A stretch of DNA of 64,000 nucleotides from Dyella jiangningensis (GCA_000632805.1 CP007444.1:868001-932000); one strand, 5' to 3'. Shown: positions 29,351-39,383, counted from the first letter of the stretch. Translations and numbers: made by a program. Notes: a model not told the origin generated them from the letters alone.

Positions 29351-30190
29351 ATGAGCGCGACTGCGCCACCTTCAGGACCATTGTCCGGCCGTTGCATTGC
29401 CGTGCCGGAGTCGCGCGAGCTGGATGTGTTCGCCGCGTTGCTGGAGCGACGTGGCGCCGAGGTACTGCGCTGCCCACTGGTGGATATCCGCGATGCGGCG
29501 GATCCGGCGCCTGTCCTCGCATGGCTGGAACAATTCAATGCAGGCGGATGCGACGACCTGCTGCTGTTCACCGGCGAAGGATTGCGCCGGCTGCTCGGCG
29601 CGATCGACCAGCATCGGCCGGCATGGCGCGCGCGCTTTGTGCAGCGTCTGTCTGATGTGCGCATCGTGGCCCGCGGCCCCAAGCCCGGCAGGGTGCTGCG
29701 CGAACTCGGCTTGCGACCCTCCATCGTGGTTGAACCGGCCACCACGGCCGGCATGATCACCTGCCTGGCGTCGATCGACCTGCGTGGTCGGCGCGTAGGC
29801 CTGCAGTTGTACGGCAGCGATCCCAACACCGTCCTGACGACGTTTCTTGCGGAAGCAGGTGCCCAAGTGTCGCCGGTCGCTCCCTATCGGTATGCGGATG
29901 CCGCCGACGACCAAGCCGTATTGGCGATGCTGGAACGCATGCGGCAAGGTGCGGTCGATGCGATCGCATTCACCAGCCTCCAGCAGGTCGAACGCCTGTC
30001 GAAGCTGGCCGCCGCGCAGGCGGAAGGCACGTCGCTGAAAGAGGCCTTGGCCGGCACACTGGTGGCCGCAGTGGGTCCCTTGGTGGCGGAGGCGCTCGCA
30101 AGGCACGACGTGCATGTGCAGGCCATTCCTGCTGGCAGCTATTACATGAAGCCGCTGGCGCAGGCGCTCATTGACGCATTGTCCCGATGA
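29351..30190 (+). CDS. hemD: Uroporphyrinogen-III synthase family protein
   Basis: Two-lobed HemD-fold protein of 279 residues. It has the weak conservation normal for this family: GRCIAVPESRELDVFAALLERRGAEVLRCPL at the start, LLLFTGEGLRRLL and VDAIAFTSLQQVERL in the lobes, and VAAVGPLVAEALARHDV near the end. HemD cyclises hydroxymethylbilane to uroporphyrinogen III, the CysG substrate. As the last gene of the nitrate operon it is probably a second, pathway-dedicated copy rather than the housekeeping hemD; that is inference. ATG 29351 is preferred. Confidence 0.85.
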   Translation: MSATAPPSGPLSGRCIAVPESRELDVFAALLERRGAEVLRCPLVDIRDAADPAPVLAWLEQFNAGGCDDLLLFTGEGLRRLLGAIDQHRPAWRARFVQRLSDVRIVARGPKPGRVLRELGLRPSIVVEPATTAGMITCLASIDLRGRRVGLQLYGSDPNTVLTTFLAEAGAQVSPVAPYRYADAADDQAVLAMLERMRQGAVDAIAFTSLQQVERLSKLAAAQAEGTSLKEALAGTLVAAVGPLVAEALARHDVHVQAIPAGSYYMKPLAQALIDALSR

Positions 30191-30263
30191 GGTGATGCCG
30201 GGCTGGCTGCCCGCCACCGGCTGGTCGAAGCAATCAGCGTAGCTGACCCACGGCACGGTTCGT

Positions 30264-30300
30264 TCGTGTATCGCCGCGGCTTGTGGGCCGCGGAACACGA
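30264..30300. terminator. Large hairpin after the nitrate operon
   Basis: TCGTGT/ACACGA outer and CCGCGGC/GCCGCGG inner helices with loop TTGTGG form a 13-bp interrupted stem. It lies between hemD and the amidohydrolase gene and ends 19 bases before the latter's start. With no T-run it could be a terminator or a leader structure. Confidence 0.45.
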
Positions 30301-30318
30301 TGTGTAGGATCGACCGCC

Positions 30319-31719
30319 ATGCATAGTCCCTTTCGATTGGCCGTCCATCGGATGGCGGCGCTGGTTCTGGCGCTGTCCTCGCCGCTTGCCCTGTGCGCAG
30401 GGAGCGAGCCCCCCAAGCCATCCGCTACCGAACCGGTGACGCTCTATGCCGGCGTCACGATCATCGACGGTACCGGCGCACCGGCCGTTCCCGACCAGGA
30501 CATGCTTGTCCGTGGTGAACGGATCGTGGCGCTGGGTCCGCACGGTTCCCTGGCCGGCTCGAAGGAAGCCGGCGTTCGCACGATCGATCTTCATGGCAGT
30601 TACGTCATTCCCGGCCTGATCGACAGCCATGTGCACCTGGCTACGCCACCGGACGCCAAGCGTGCCCGGGCGCTGCTTCGGCGCAACCTCTATGCGGGCG
30701 TCACGGCCGTGCGCGACATGGCGGACGATCTCCGCTCGATCGGCGAGCTGGCGCGTGAAGCGAGGGCCAGCGAGATTCCTTCGCCCGACATCTACTACGC
30801 AGCCGTGATGGCCGGCCCCGAGTTCTTCGCCGATCCGCGCGTGGCTGCCGCGAGTTACGGCGTGACGCCGGGCAAGAGTCCCTGGATGCAGGCCATCGAC
30901 AAGGACACCGACCTGCGCGAGGCGGTGACGCTGGCACGCGGCACCTCCGCCACGGCGATCAAGGTGTATGCGGATTTGCCGCCGGATCGCGTGGCGGCCA
31001 TCACCGCCGAGGCTCACCGCCAGCACATCATGGTGTGGGCGCACAGCGCGGTCTTTCCGACGCGACCGGCCGACGTCATCGACGCCGGTGTCGATGTGAT
31101 CAGCCACGCCTGCTATCTCGCGTATCAGCTCGAACCGGTGATGCTGAAGTCGTACGAAGACCACACGCCGTTCCATGACGAACTGCTGGCGAAGAGCGGC
31201 GATGATCCCGTGATGGCAGGCCTTTACCGCGACATGCTCAAGCACGGGACGATCCTCGATGCGACCGGCAGCTTGTTCGTCCGCTATGACGCCAGCCGCA
31301 AGGCGCACCCCGATCGCAAGCCGCTGCGCTGCACCGGCCCCACCACCGTTCGCCTGGTACGCCAGGCATGGCAGGCCGGCGTGCCGATCTCGACCGGCAC
31401 CGATGACGACGGCGGCGTGAAGAGCGCATGGCCATCGGTCTATGACGAGATGCTCTTCCTCGCGCATGACGTGGGCATGCCGCCGCTGCAGGTGATCCGC
31501 TCGGCCACACTGGTGGGCGCTGAAGCAGCGGGGCAGGCGCAGGACATGGGTTCGATCGCCCCGGGCAAGCTGGCGAATTTCGCCGTGCTTTCGGCCGACC
31601 CGCTGAAGGACCTGGGTAATCTCCGCAGCATTCGCATGACGGTGAAGCGCGGACACGCGTACCCGCGCGCCGACTACCGACCGGTGACCAAGGAAGAGAT
31701 GGGCGATGACGACGAATGA
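30319..31719 (+). CDS. Exported amidohydrolase (imidazolonepropionase-like)
   Basis: Metal-dependent hydrolase of 466 residues with a signal peptide (1-27, LALCA). The TIM-barrel metal ligands can be placed: H104 and H106 in IDSHVHL, K215 (possible carbamylated Lys in AIKVYAD), H242 in VWAHS, H263 in ISHAC and D362 in STGTDDDG. The close is the usual GSIAPGKLANFAVLSADP strand. Members hydrolyse amide or ring bonds, often in dipeptides; the substrate is unknown. It overlaps the M19 gene by 14 bases, so the two are translationally coupled. ATG 30319 starts the signal peptide. Confidence 0.85.
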   Translation: MHSPFRLAVHRMAALVLALSSPLALCAGSEPPKPSATEPVTLYAGVTIIDGTGAPAVPDQDMLVRGERIVALGPHGSLAGSKEAGVRTIDLHGSYVIPGLIDSHVHLATPPDAKRARALLRRNLYAGVTAVRDMADDLRSIGELAREARASEIPSPDIYYAAVMAGPEFFADPRVAAASYGVTPGKSPWMQAIDKDTDLREAVTLARGTSATAIKVYADLPPDRVAAITAEAHRQHIMVWAHSAVFPTRPADVIDAGVDVISHACYLAYQLEPVMLKSYEDHTPFHDELLAKSGDDPVMAGLYRDMLKHGTILDATGSLFVRYDASRKAHPDRKPLRCTGPTTVRLVRQAWQAGVPISTGTDDDGGVKSAWPSVYDEMLFLAHDVGMPPLQVIRSATLVGAEAAGQAQDMGSIAPGKLANFAVLSADPLKDLGNLRSIRMTVKRGHAYPRADYRPVTKEEMGDDDE

Positions 31720-32851
31720 TCGACGCAAGTTCCTCACCGGGCTGACCTGGACCGCGGCTGCCGCCATGTTGCCGTGGGAAGTGCAAGGCGCCGCGGTGCA
31801 GCGTGCGCCTGCGGCCGACGGTGGCATCGTCATCAACGCACTGGGTGGCTTGAATGATCCGAACCGCGACGCCGGCGGCGGCCTGGTGCCGGAATTCTCC
31901 GCGCGCGTCCTGTCGGAGGCGCACGCATCCGGGCTGACCGCGGTGAACATCACGCTGGGCTATGTGTCCGGTTCGGAAGACCCGTTCGAGGCCAGCGTGC
32001 GTGACATTGCTGCCACCGATGCCCGGGTCCGCGCGAACGAGGGTGACTTGCTGAAGGTGCTGACGGCCCGTGACATCCGCCGCGCAAAGGCGGAGAAAAA
32101 GATCGGGCTGATCTACGGTTTTCAGAACGGCGCCATGATGGGCAAGGACGCCACGCGTGTGGACATCTTCGCCAACCTGGGCGTACGCGTGTTCCAGCTC
32201 ACCTACAACCCGGCCAACCAGCTGGGTGATGGCTCGATGGCGCCGGAGAACCGCGGACTCACGCCGTTCGGTCGCGAGGTGGTCGCGCGACTCAACGAGC
32301 GCCATGTGATGGTCGATCTTTCGCACAGTGGCGAACGCACCTGCCTGGAAGCCGCGCGTGTTTCCAAGGCGCCGATCTCGATCAACCACACCGGTTGCCG
32401 CGCGGTGACCGACCTGCCACGCAACAAGACCGATGCCGAGCTGCGACTGGTGGCGGAACGCGGTGGCTTCATCGGCATCTATTTCATGCCGTTTCTCAAC
32501 GCCTCGGGGCATGCCAGGGCTGACGATGTCGTGGCCCACATCGACCACGCGGTGAACGTCTGCGGCGAGGACCACGTCGGCATCGGCACTGACGGCTCGG
32601 TGACCCAGATCGACGATCTCCATGCCTATCAGGCCGTCTTGGCGAAGGAGATTGCCGAGCGCAAGGCGGCCGGCATCAGCGCCGCCGGCGAACGGCCGGA
32701 TACGTATCCCTTCGTAGTCGATCTGCGCGGGCCACAGCAGTTTCACAAGCTGGCCCAGCTGCTGGCGCAGAAGGGTTATTCATCCGGGCGAATCGAGAAA
32801 ATCCTCGGCCTGAATTTCCTTCGCTACGCGGAATCCGTCTGGGGAAGCTGA
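31706..32851 (+). CDS. Tat-exported membrane dipeptidase (M19) homologue with atypical metal site
   Basis: Protein of 381 residues. A twin-arginine signal, DRRKFLTGL, is followed by a hydrophobic stretch to about residue 29. The renal-dipeptidase fold is recognisable from VDLSHSGERT (H207), ISINHTGCRAV (H228), RNKTDAEL and VGIGTDG (D296). The first metal motif, normally HxD near the N-terminus, reads GGLND (only D51 remains), and the bridging Glu is Q140 (GFQNG). It may be an atypical subfamily or a changed activity. It starts inside the end of the amidohydrolase gene, pointing to joint turnover of a periplasmic substrate. Confidence 0.8.
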   Translation: MTTNDRRKFLTGLTWTAAAAMLPWEVQGAAVQRAPAADGGIVINALGGLNDPNRDAGGGLVPEFSARVLSEAHASGLTAVNITLGYVSGSEDPFEASVRDIAATDARVRANEGDLLKVLTARDIRRAKAEKKIGLIYGFQNGAMMGKDATRVDIFANLGVRVFQLTYNPANQLGDGSMAPENRGLTPFGREVVARLNERHVMVDLSHSGERTCLEAARVSKAPISINHTGCRAVTDLPRNKTDAELRLVAERGGFIGIYFMPFLNASGHARADDVVAHIDHAVNVCGEDHVGIGTDGSVTQIDDLHAYQAVLAKEIAERKAAGISAAGERPDTYPFVVDLRGPQQFHKLAQLLAQKGYSSGRIEKILGLNFLRYAESVWGS

Positions 32852-32940
32852 AGGCTTCGTGCGGCACGCTTGCGTCGGGTCTTGGCGTGATGGCTCGGGC
32901 AGGGTAGAAGGAGCGGCTTGTGCCGTCCCCAGGAAATGCC

Positions 32941-33447
32941 ATGACGTTGTCCGCTCCCACCGATGCCGAGCTCAAGGAGCTTGCCGAGCAGATCGCAGCC
33001 TCCGCGCTGCGCCATCGCCTGATGCTGGTTACCGCCGAATCGTGCACCGGCGGCTGGATCGCCAAGACGCTCACCGACCTGCCGGGCAGCTCGGCCTGGT
33101 TCGATGCGGGTGTGGTGACCTACAGCTATGAGGCCAAGGAAGCCCTGCTGGGCGTGAATCCGCGCACGCTGGAACGCACCGGCGCCGTCAGCGAGGAGAC
33201 CGCGTTGGAGATGGTTTCGGGCGCGCTGGCGCGTTTCGGCGCCGGCATGGCCGTTGCCGTGACCGGCATCGCCGGACCGAGCGGGGGCACGGCGGACAAG
33301 CCGGTCGGCACCGTCTGGATCGGCTGGAAGCGCCGCGGCGGCTACGCGCACGCCCAGCTGTTCCATTTCGACGGCGACCGCGAGTCCGTGCGGCGGCAGA
33401 CGGTGGCGGCGGCCCTCAAGGGCGTCATCAAGGCGCTGACGGACTGA
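32941..33447 (+). CDS. pncC: Nicotinamide-nucleotide amidohydrolase PncC (CinA C-terminal domain)
   Basis: Deamidates NMN to nicotinate mononucleotide in NAD recycling. It has 168 residues, the stand-alone CinA C-terminal type. The hallmark TAESCTGGWIAKTLTDLPGSS (residues about 34-54), the strand VVTYSYEAKEALLGV and the GIAGPSGGTADKPVGTVW motif are present. ATG 32941 has AGGAAA upstream. It precedes recA, an order common in gammaproteobacteria. Confidence 0.93.
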   Translation: MTLSAPTDAELKELAEQIAASALRHRLMLVTAESCTGGWIAKTLTDLPGSSAWFDAGVVTYSYEAKEALLGVNPRTLERTGAVSEETALEMVSGALARFGAGMAVAVTGIAGPSGGTADKPVGTVWIGWKRRGGYAHAQLFHFDGDRESVRRQTVAAALKGVIKALTD

Positions 33448-33570
33448 TTCCCCAAGCCTTTCCTGGCCGGCTTGACCGGTGTGGGATACTCGTTGATCAC
33501 AGATCGCAGCCCGTGAGACCAGACGCGGGCATCATGCCTTCCATTCACTGCCACCCCAGGATTCAAGACG

Positions 33571-34602
<1,032 letters not shown>

Positions 34603-34621
34603 TCGACGCAACGGAGGCGCC

Positions 34622-35179
34622 ATGCCGGGACTGAAGGGAAGCTTCTTCATTGCAGTTCTGGCGGGCGCCGTCGGCGTCATGGGGTGGGCGGCGTATCAAC
34701 GCTTTGCCCATCCTCCGGTTCCCCGGGCCGTACCGATGAAGCTGCTGGCTGACGGGGTCTGGGTTTCCGAGCAGATCGGCCCGCCGCAGCTGGTGCTGTT
34801 GCAGCAGAAGCATTTCGCCGCCGTGGTGGATCTGCGGCCGGACGGCGAAGTGGCAGGGCAGCCCTCGTCGAGCGACATGGCGGACGCCGCAGGTCGCGCC
34901 GGATTGGCTTTCAGCTATGCCCCGGTGCCGCATGGCGCCATTCCGGAGCAAGCCGTCAACGCCTTGCAGAAGGCGCTGGCCAGCCAGCCCAGGCCCGTGC
35001 TGCTCTATTGCCGGAGCGGCCGGCGTGCGGCCCGCACCTGGGCCCTGGCCGAGGCATCGCGTGCTGGTGGCCTCGACGCCCGGGCCATCACGCAGGTCGT
35101 GCTGGCCGTGGGGCAGCCGGTGGATGACCTGGGCGCCGAGATCGAAGCACGCATCGCGGCCCGTCCATCCGCAGGTTGA
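34622..35179 (+). CDS. Membrane-anchored DUF442 (BLH phosphatase-like) protein
   Basis: Protein of 185 residues with one N-terminal membrane segment (about 6-26), then a small phosphatase/rhodanese-like domain. The domain opens with the pattern LADGVWVSEQIGPPQL and VVDLRPDGE and has an active-site-type loop YCRSGRRAAR. DUF442 domains are found fused to beta-lactamase-fold sulfur dioxygenases and are thought to handle persulfides or phosphates. The domain probably faces the periplasm. ATG 34622 has ACGGAGG. It lies between recA and recX, 19 bases after recA. Confidence 0.75.
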   Translation: MPGLKGSFFIAVLAGAVGVMGWAAYQRFAHPPVPRAVPMKLLADGVWVSEQIGPPQLVLLQQKHFAAVVDLRPDGEVAGQPSSSDMADAAGRAGLAFSYAPVPHGAIPEQAVNALQKALASQPRPVLLYCRSGRRAARTWALAEASRAGGLDARAITQVVLAVGQPVDDLGAEIEARIAARPSAG

Positions 35180-35187
35180 CCCTCCCC

Positions 35188-35343
35188 ATGGATATCCACA
35201 CCGCCGAAACGCTCCAGCCGTCCCGGGCCTCAGGCTGGAAGGCGGCATTGACGATCATCGTTGTGGCCGTCGGGTTGGTGCTTGGCGCCGTCCTCGGGCT
35301 CATCGGCGCGTTGTACTTCGGCTTCATCGACTTCCGCTGCTAG
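35188..35343 (+). CDS. Small membrane peptide, 51 residues
   Basis: Starts ATG 35188 and stops TAG 35341-35343. It reads MDIHTAETLQPSRASGWKAA, then one hydrophobic helix of about 25 residues rich in Val, Leu, Gly and Ile, and ends YFGFIDFRC. It has no strong ribosome-binding site of its own but is packed between the DUF442 gene (8 bases) and recX (4 bases), which supports translation by coupling. The function is unknown. Confidence 0.6.
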   Translation: MDIHTAETLQPSRASGWKAALTIIVVAVGLVLGAVLGLIGALYFGFIDFRC

Positions 35344-35347
35344 GCAC

Positions 35348-35839
35348 ATGGCGCGCGACCGCGACGACAAACCTGACAAACCCACTGCCTACAACAAGGC
35401 GCTGGGCTTGCTTGCGCGACGCGAGCATTCGCGGCGCGAGCTGAAACTCAAGCTCCGCCAGAAGGGTTACGAAAGCGAAGAGGCCGGCGCGGCGCTCGAT
35501 CGTCTCGGCGAGCAGCACTACCAGGACGACGACCGCTTTGCCGAAATGCTGGTGCGCAGCCGCGCGGCGCAAGGCTACGGGCCGATGCGGCTGAGGGCCG
35601 AGCTGAAGAGCCACGGCTTTTCCGACGCCAGGATCCGTGCCGTGCTCGACGAGGCGGAGGTGGACTGGGACACCAACGCGCTGGCCCAGCTGAGGCGACG
35701 TTTTGGCACCGGATCGGCGCCAGATCGCGAAGAAAGGGCCCGCCGGGCGCAATTTCTCTTGCGTCGGGGCTTTCCCGCCGCCACAGTACGGAGTGTTACC
35801 CACGCCGACGTGGACGACGCAGCCGACGATGAAGCCTGA
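35348..35839 (+). CDS. recX: RecA regulatory protein RecX
   Basis: Inhibitor of RecA filament extension. It has 163 residues made of three-helix RecX repeats: ALGLLARREHSRRELKLKLRQKG, then DDDRFAEMLVRSRAAQGYGPMRLRAELKSHG. ATG 35348 is four bases after the small peptide stop and in register with the conserved start. Confidence 0.93.
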   Translation: MARDRDDKPDKPTAYNKALGLLARREHSRRELKLKLRQKGYESEEAGAALDRLGEQHYQDDDRFAEMLVRSRAAQGYGPMRLRAELKSHGFSDARIRAVLDEAEVDWDTNALAQLRRRFGTGSAPDREERARRAQFLLRRGFPAATVRSVTHADVDDAADDEA

Positions 35840-35921
35840 CCTCCCCGCGACTTGGGGCGGGTAAGCGGCGTTTCGGCGCCGTTCGCGGGCGTGACCTATC
35901 CGCCAGGTCCTCCCCAGCCGC

Positions 35922-38558
35922 ATGAAAACTGCCGAAATCCGCTCGACCTTCCTCGACTATTTCCGCTCCAAAGGGCACACCATCGTGCCGTCCAGTTCCC
36001 TGGTGCCGGCCAGCGATCCCACGCTGCTGTTCACCAACTCGGGCATGGTGCAGTTCAAGAACGTGTTCCTGGGCAGCGAGAAGCTGCCGTACGTGCGCGC
36101 GGCCGACGTGCAACGCTGCCTGCGTGCCGGCGGCAAGCACAACGACCTGGACTCGGTGGGCTACACCGCCCGCCACCACACGTTCTTCGAGATGCTCGGC
36201 AACTGGTCGTTCGGCGACTACTTCAAGCGCGACGCCATTGCGTACGCCTGGGAGCTGCTGACCGACGTCCTCAAGCTGCCCAAGGACAAGCTGTGGGTCA
36301 CCGTCTATCACACCGATGACGAGGCTTACGACCTGTGGAACAAGGAAGTGGGCGTGCCGGCCGAGCGCATCGTGCGCATCGGCGACAACAAGGGCGCACC
36401 GTTCGCTTCCGACAATTTCTGGCAGATGGCCGACACCGGCCCCTGCGGTCCGTGCACCGAGATCTTCTACGACCACGGCCCGGGCATCGCCGGTGGCCCC
36501 CCGGGTTCGCCCGACGAGGACGGCGACCGCTACATCGAAATCTGGAACCTCGTGTTCATGCAGTTCGACCGCGCGCCCGATGGCACGCTGTCGCCGCTGC
36601 CGGCACCGTGCGTGGACACCGGCATGGGCCTGGAGCGCCTGGCCGCCGTGCTGCAGCATGTGCATTCCAACTACGAGATTGACCTGTTCCAACATCTGAT
36701 CAAGGTCGCCTCGCAACTCACGAAGACGCAGGATCTCGCCAACAAGTCGCTGCGCGTGATCGCCGATCACATCCGCGCCTGTTCGTTCCTCATCGTCGAT
36801 GGCGTGCTGCCGTCCAATGAGGGCCGCGGCTATGTGCTCCGTCGCATCATCCGTCGCGCGTTGCGCCACGGCTGGATGCTGGGCGTCCGCGGCGATTTCT
36901 TCTGGAAGATGGTCCAGCCGCTGGTCGAAGAGATGGGCGAAGCCTATCCGGAACTCAAGCAGAAGCAGAGCTTCGTCGAAGACGCGCTGCGCACGGAGGA
37001 GCGCCGCTTCGGCGAGACGCTGGAGAACGGCATGCGCCTGTTCGACGCCGTAGCCGCCAAGGCGAATGGCACGATTCCGGGCGCGGACGCGTTCCGCCTG
37101 TACGACACCTACGGCTTCCCGATTGACCTCACCGCCGACATCGCGCGCGAGCGCGGCCTCACGGTGGACATGGACGGCTTCGAGCAATCCATGAAGGAGC
37201 AGCAGGAGCGCAGTCGCGAAGGCGGCAAATTCGAAGCCAAGGGCCAGATGCCGGCCGAGCTCGCGAGCCAGCTGTCGCCTACCCAGTTCCTCGGTTACGA
37301 GGCACTGACCAGCCAGGGCAGCAAGGTCGTCGGCATCGTGCGCGGCGGCAAGCAGTTCGATGCGTTGGAAGCAGGCGAAGACGGTCTCGTCATTCTCGAT
37401 CGCACGCCGTTCTACGCCGAATCCGGTGGCCAGGTCGGCGACACCGGTTCGCTGATGAGCGTCTCGGGCACCTTCGCCGTAGGCGATACGCTCAAGATGG
37501 GCGGCGTGTTCTTCGGGCATGCGGGCCGTTGGAGCGGCAAGCAGGCGCTGCGCGTGGGCGATGTGGTCGACGCCAATGTCGATGGCGCACGCCGCCAAGC
37601 CATCGTGCTCAACCACTCGGCGACGCATCTGCTGCACGCCGCGCTGCGCAAGGTGCTGGGCGAGCATGTGACGCAGAAGGGCTCGCTGGTAGCACCCGAA
37701 CGCCTGCGTTTCGACTTCTCGCATTTCAAGCCAATGAGTGCGGATGAGCTGCGCGAGATCGAAAGCCTGGTCAACGCCGAGGTACGTCGCAACGAGTCGG
37801 CCGAAATCCATCACATGGCGTACGACGCCGCGATCGAATTCGGCGCGATGGCTCTGTTCGGCGAAAAGTACGGCGACGAAGTGCGCGTGCTGAAGATGGG
37901 TGATTTCTCCACCGAACTCTGCGGCGGTACCCACGTGGGCCGCACCGGTGACATCGGCCTGTTCAAGATCGTCAGCGAAGCCGGCGTGGCCTCCGGCGTC
38001 CGCCGTATCGAAGCTGTTACAGGTGCCGGCGCGTTGGCTTACGTGGCCGACGAAGAGCGTCGCCTGGGCGAGTTCTCCCAGCTGCTGTCGTCGTCCGGTG
38101 ACGATGCCGTGGAGAAACTACGCCAGGTCTTCGACAAGCAGAAGAAGCTCGAGCGCGAGCTGGAGTCGTTGCGTGCCAAGGCGGCAGGATCCGCGACGGC
38201 CGACCTTGCTTCTACGGCTCAGGACGTGGGCGGAATCAAGATCATCGCCGCGCGCCTCGAAGGCCTCGATGCCAAGGCGTTGCGCGACAGCATGGACCAG
38301 CTCAAGCAGCAGCTGGTCGACTGCGTGATCCTGCTCGCCGGCGCGGCCGACGGTCGCGTGTCACTGGTCGCAGGTGTAGGCGGCAAGGCGCTCGGTCGCA
38401 TCAAGGCGGGTGACGTGGTGTCCCACGTAGCCAACCAGATCGACGGCAAGGGCGGCGGCCGTCCGGACATGGCCCAGGGCGGCGGCAATGACAGCGCTGA
38501 CTTGCCAGGCATCCTGAACGGTCTCGCTGGCTGGATCGGTGAGCGTCTCGCTTCCTGA
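35922..38558 (+). CDS. alaS: Alanyl-tRNA synthetase
   Basis: Class II synthetase of 878 residues. Catalytic domain (1-460) with [14 protein letters not shown] and GWSFGDYF-type motifs, editing domain with [11 protein letters not shown] and [11 protein letters not shown] (zinc-type His/Cys), and a C-terminal C-Ala domain with the Gly-rich end [13 protein letters not shown]. The order recX-alaS-csrA is conserved in Xanthomonadales and other gammaproteobacteria. The ribosome-binding site before ATG 35922 is weak. Confidence 0.98.
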   Translation: MKTAEIRSTFLDYFRSKGHTIVPSSSLVPASDPTLLFTNSGMVQFKNVFLGSEKLPYVRAADVQRCLRAGGKHNDLDSVGYTARHHTFFEMLGNWSFGDYFKRDAIAYAWELLTDVLKLPKDKLWVTVYHTDDEAYDLWNKEVGVPAERIVRIGDNKGAPFASDNFWQMADTGPCGPCTEIFYDHGPGIAGGPPGSPDEDGDRYIEIWNLVFMQFDRAPDGTLSPLPAPCVDTGMGLERLAAVLQHVHSNYEIDLFQHLIKVASQLTKTQDLANKSLRVIADHIRACSFLIVDGVLPSNEGRGYVLRRIIRRALRHGWMLGVRGDFFWKMVQPLVEEMGEAYPELKQKQSFVEDALRTEERRFGETLENGMRLFDAVAAKANGTIPGADAFRLYDTYGFPIDLTADIARERGLTVDMDGFEQSMKEQQERSREGGKFEAKGQMPAELASQLSPTQFLGYEALTSQGSKVVGIVRGGKQFDALEAGEDGLVILDRTPFYAESGGQVGDTGSLMSVSGTFAVGDTLKMGGVFFGHAGRWSGKQALRVGDVVDANVDGARRQAIVLNHSATHLLHAALRKVLGEHVTQKGSLVAPERLRFDFSHFKPMSADELREIESLVNAEVRRNESAEIHHMAYDAAIEFGAMALFGEKYGDEVRVLKMGDFSTELCGGTHVGRTGDIGLFKIVSEAGVASGVRRIEAVTGAGALAYVADEERRLGEFSQLLSSSGDDAVEKLRQVFDKQKKLERELESLRAKAAGSATADLASTAQDVGGIKIIAARLEGLDAKALRDSMDQLKQQLVDCVILLAGAADGRVSLVAGVGGKALGRIKAGDVVSHVANQIDGKGGGRPDMAQGGGNDSADLPGILNGLAGWIGERLAS

Positions 38559-38596
38559 AGCGAAGCTATCGCTCAGACTCCGTTCCCGTTTACGCA

Positions 38597-38626
38597 TTGC
38601 GCAGCCCGCGGACGCTCGGCTAGTAT
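38597..38626 (+). promoter_or_regulatory. Sigma-70-like promoter candidate for csrA
   Basis: TTGCGC and TAGTAT separated by 18 bases, 39 bases after the alaS stop. The match is moderate (3 of 6 and 4 of 6). It would give csrA a leader of about 185 bases. Confidence 0.4.
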
Positions 38627-38703
38627 CAAAACCGTCGACACCGCTGGTTGCGACGGTGTCGGCCGACATGGCATCACAGGGGATGCTGAGTCTGTGAACC
38701 GGG

Positions 38704-38811
38704 GAAGGCGGTAGGGCCTTCGGCGGTACGATCGTCGAACTGTCCAGACGGTGAAGCTCAGGGGTGAGGCGGAACCGTCTGTTGGCCTATGACCAAAGTA
38801 TTCATGGAGTG
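38704..38811 (+). promoter_or_regulatory. csrA leader with hairpins and GGA motifs, candidate autoregulatory site
   Basis: Hairpin 1 is GAAGGC/GCCTTC (38704-38721). Hairpin 2 is the 8-bp perfect stem CAGACGGT/ACCGTCTG (38745-38752 with 38774-38781), whose 21-base loop closes with GGCGGA. A further GGA overlaps the ribosome-binding site (ATGGAGTGG). CsrA binds GGA in hairpin loops, so self-repression is plausible. Confidence 0.45.
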
Positions 38812-38817
38812 GCAAAC

Positions 38818-39018
38818 ATGTTGATTCTGACCCGCAGGGTCGGTGAAACCTTGATGATCGGTGACGAGGTGACCGTTACCGTTCTGGGCGTGAAGGGCAA
38901 CCAGGTGCGCATTGGCATCAATGCCCCCAAGAACGTCGCGGTGCATCGTGAAGAGATCTATCAGCGGATCAAGAACGAGCACGAGCCGGATGCTTCCGGC
39001 GAAACTGGCGAACACTGA
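38818..39018 (+). CDS. csrA: Carbon storage regulator CsrA
   Basis: Global post-transcriptional regulator that binds GGA motifs near ribosome-binding sites. It has 66 residues, beginning [18 protein letters not shown], with the RNA-contact region [10 protein letters not shown], and a slightly longer acidic tail than E. coli CsrA (61). ATG 38818 starts the conserved sequence. It lies between alaS and tRNA-Ser. Confidence 0.97.
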   Translation: MLILTRRVGETLMIGDEVTVTVLGVKGNQVRIGINAPKNVAVHREEIYQRIKNEHEPDASGETGEH

Positions 39019-39092
39019 CAGGCGATAAAAGCTTTACCTAGGGCGCGCCGGTTAGTATCCTTGCCGGCTCCGCAGTGATGCGGACAAAATTC

Positions 39093-39185
39093 GGAGAGAT
39101 GCCCGAGAGGCCGAAGGGGCTCCCCTGCTAAGGGAGTATAGGGTCAAAAGCCTTATCGAGGGTTCGAATCCCTCTCTCTCCGCCA
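39093..39185 (+). tRNA. serX: tRNA-Ser (anticodon GCU)
   Basis: A 93-base tRNA with acceptor stem GGAGAGA/TCTCTCC, anticodon stem-loop CTCCC-CTGCTAA-GGGAG giving GCT, a long variable arm as in class II tRNAs, the T-loop GGTTCGAATC and encoded CCA. It reads AGC/AGU codons. Its place after csrA is conserved in the group. Confidence 0.97.
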
Positions 39186-39187
39186 GA

Positions 39188-39221
39188 TGCGCAAAAAGCC
39201 CCTAACGGGGCTTTTTGCGTA
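39188..39221 (+). terminator. Terminator after tRNA-Ser
   Basis: TGCGCAAAAAGCCCC / GGGGCTTTTTGCGTA around loop TAAC, with T-runs in both directions, two bases after the tRNA CCA end. Confidence 0.88.
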
Positions 39222-39383
39222 TCTGGCGCAGCAACGTGTACGGACGAAGCCTCCGTTCGACAAATTTGTAGGGAACCTGTTGGACAGCCGAAGGCTGGCC
39301 CCGGAGCGCGCAAGCGCGGAGGGGTGAGGTCCATGGATGGGCCGAACAATCCTCGCCTCACGTCACGCGACCGAGTCCTTCAA

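Noticed and set aside
35840..35921. T-box or other amino-acid-responsive leader before alaS
   Set aside because: The gap is only 82 bases with no specifier hairpin or T-box sequence.
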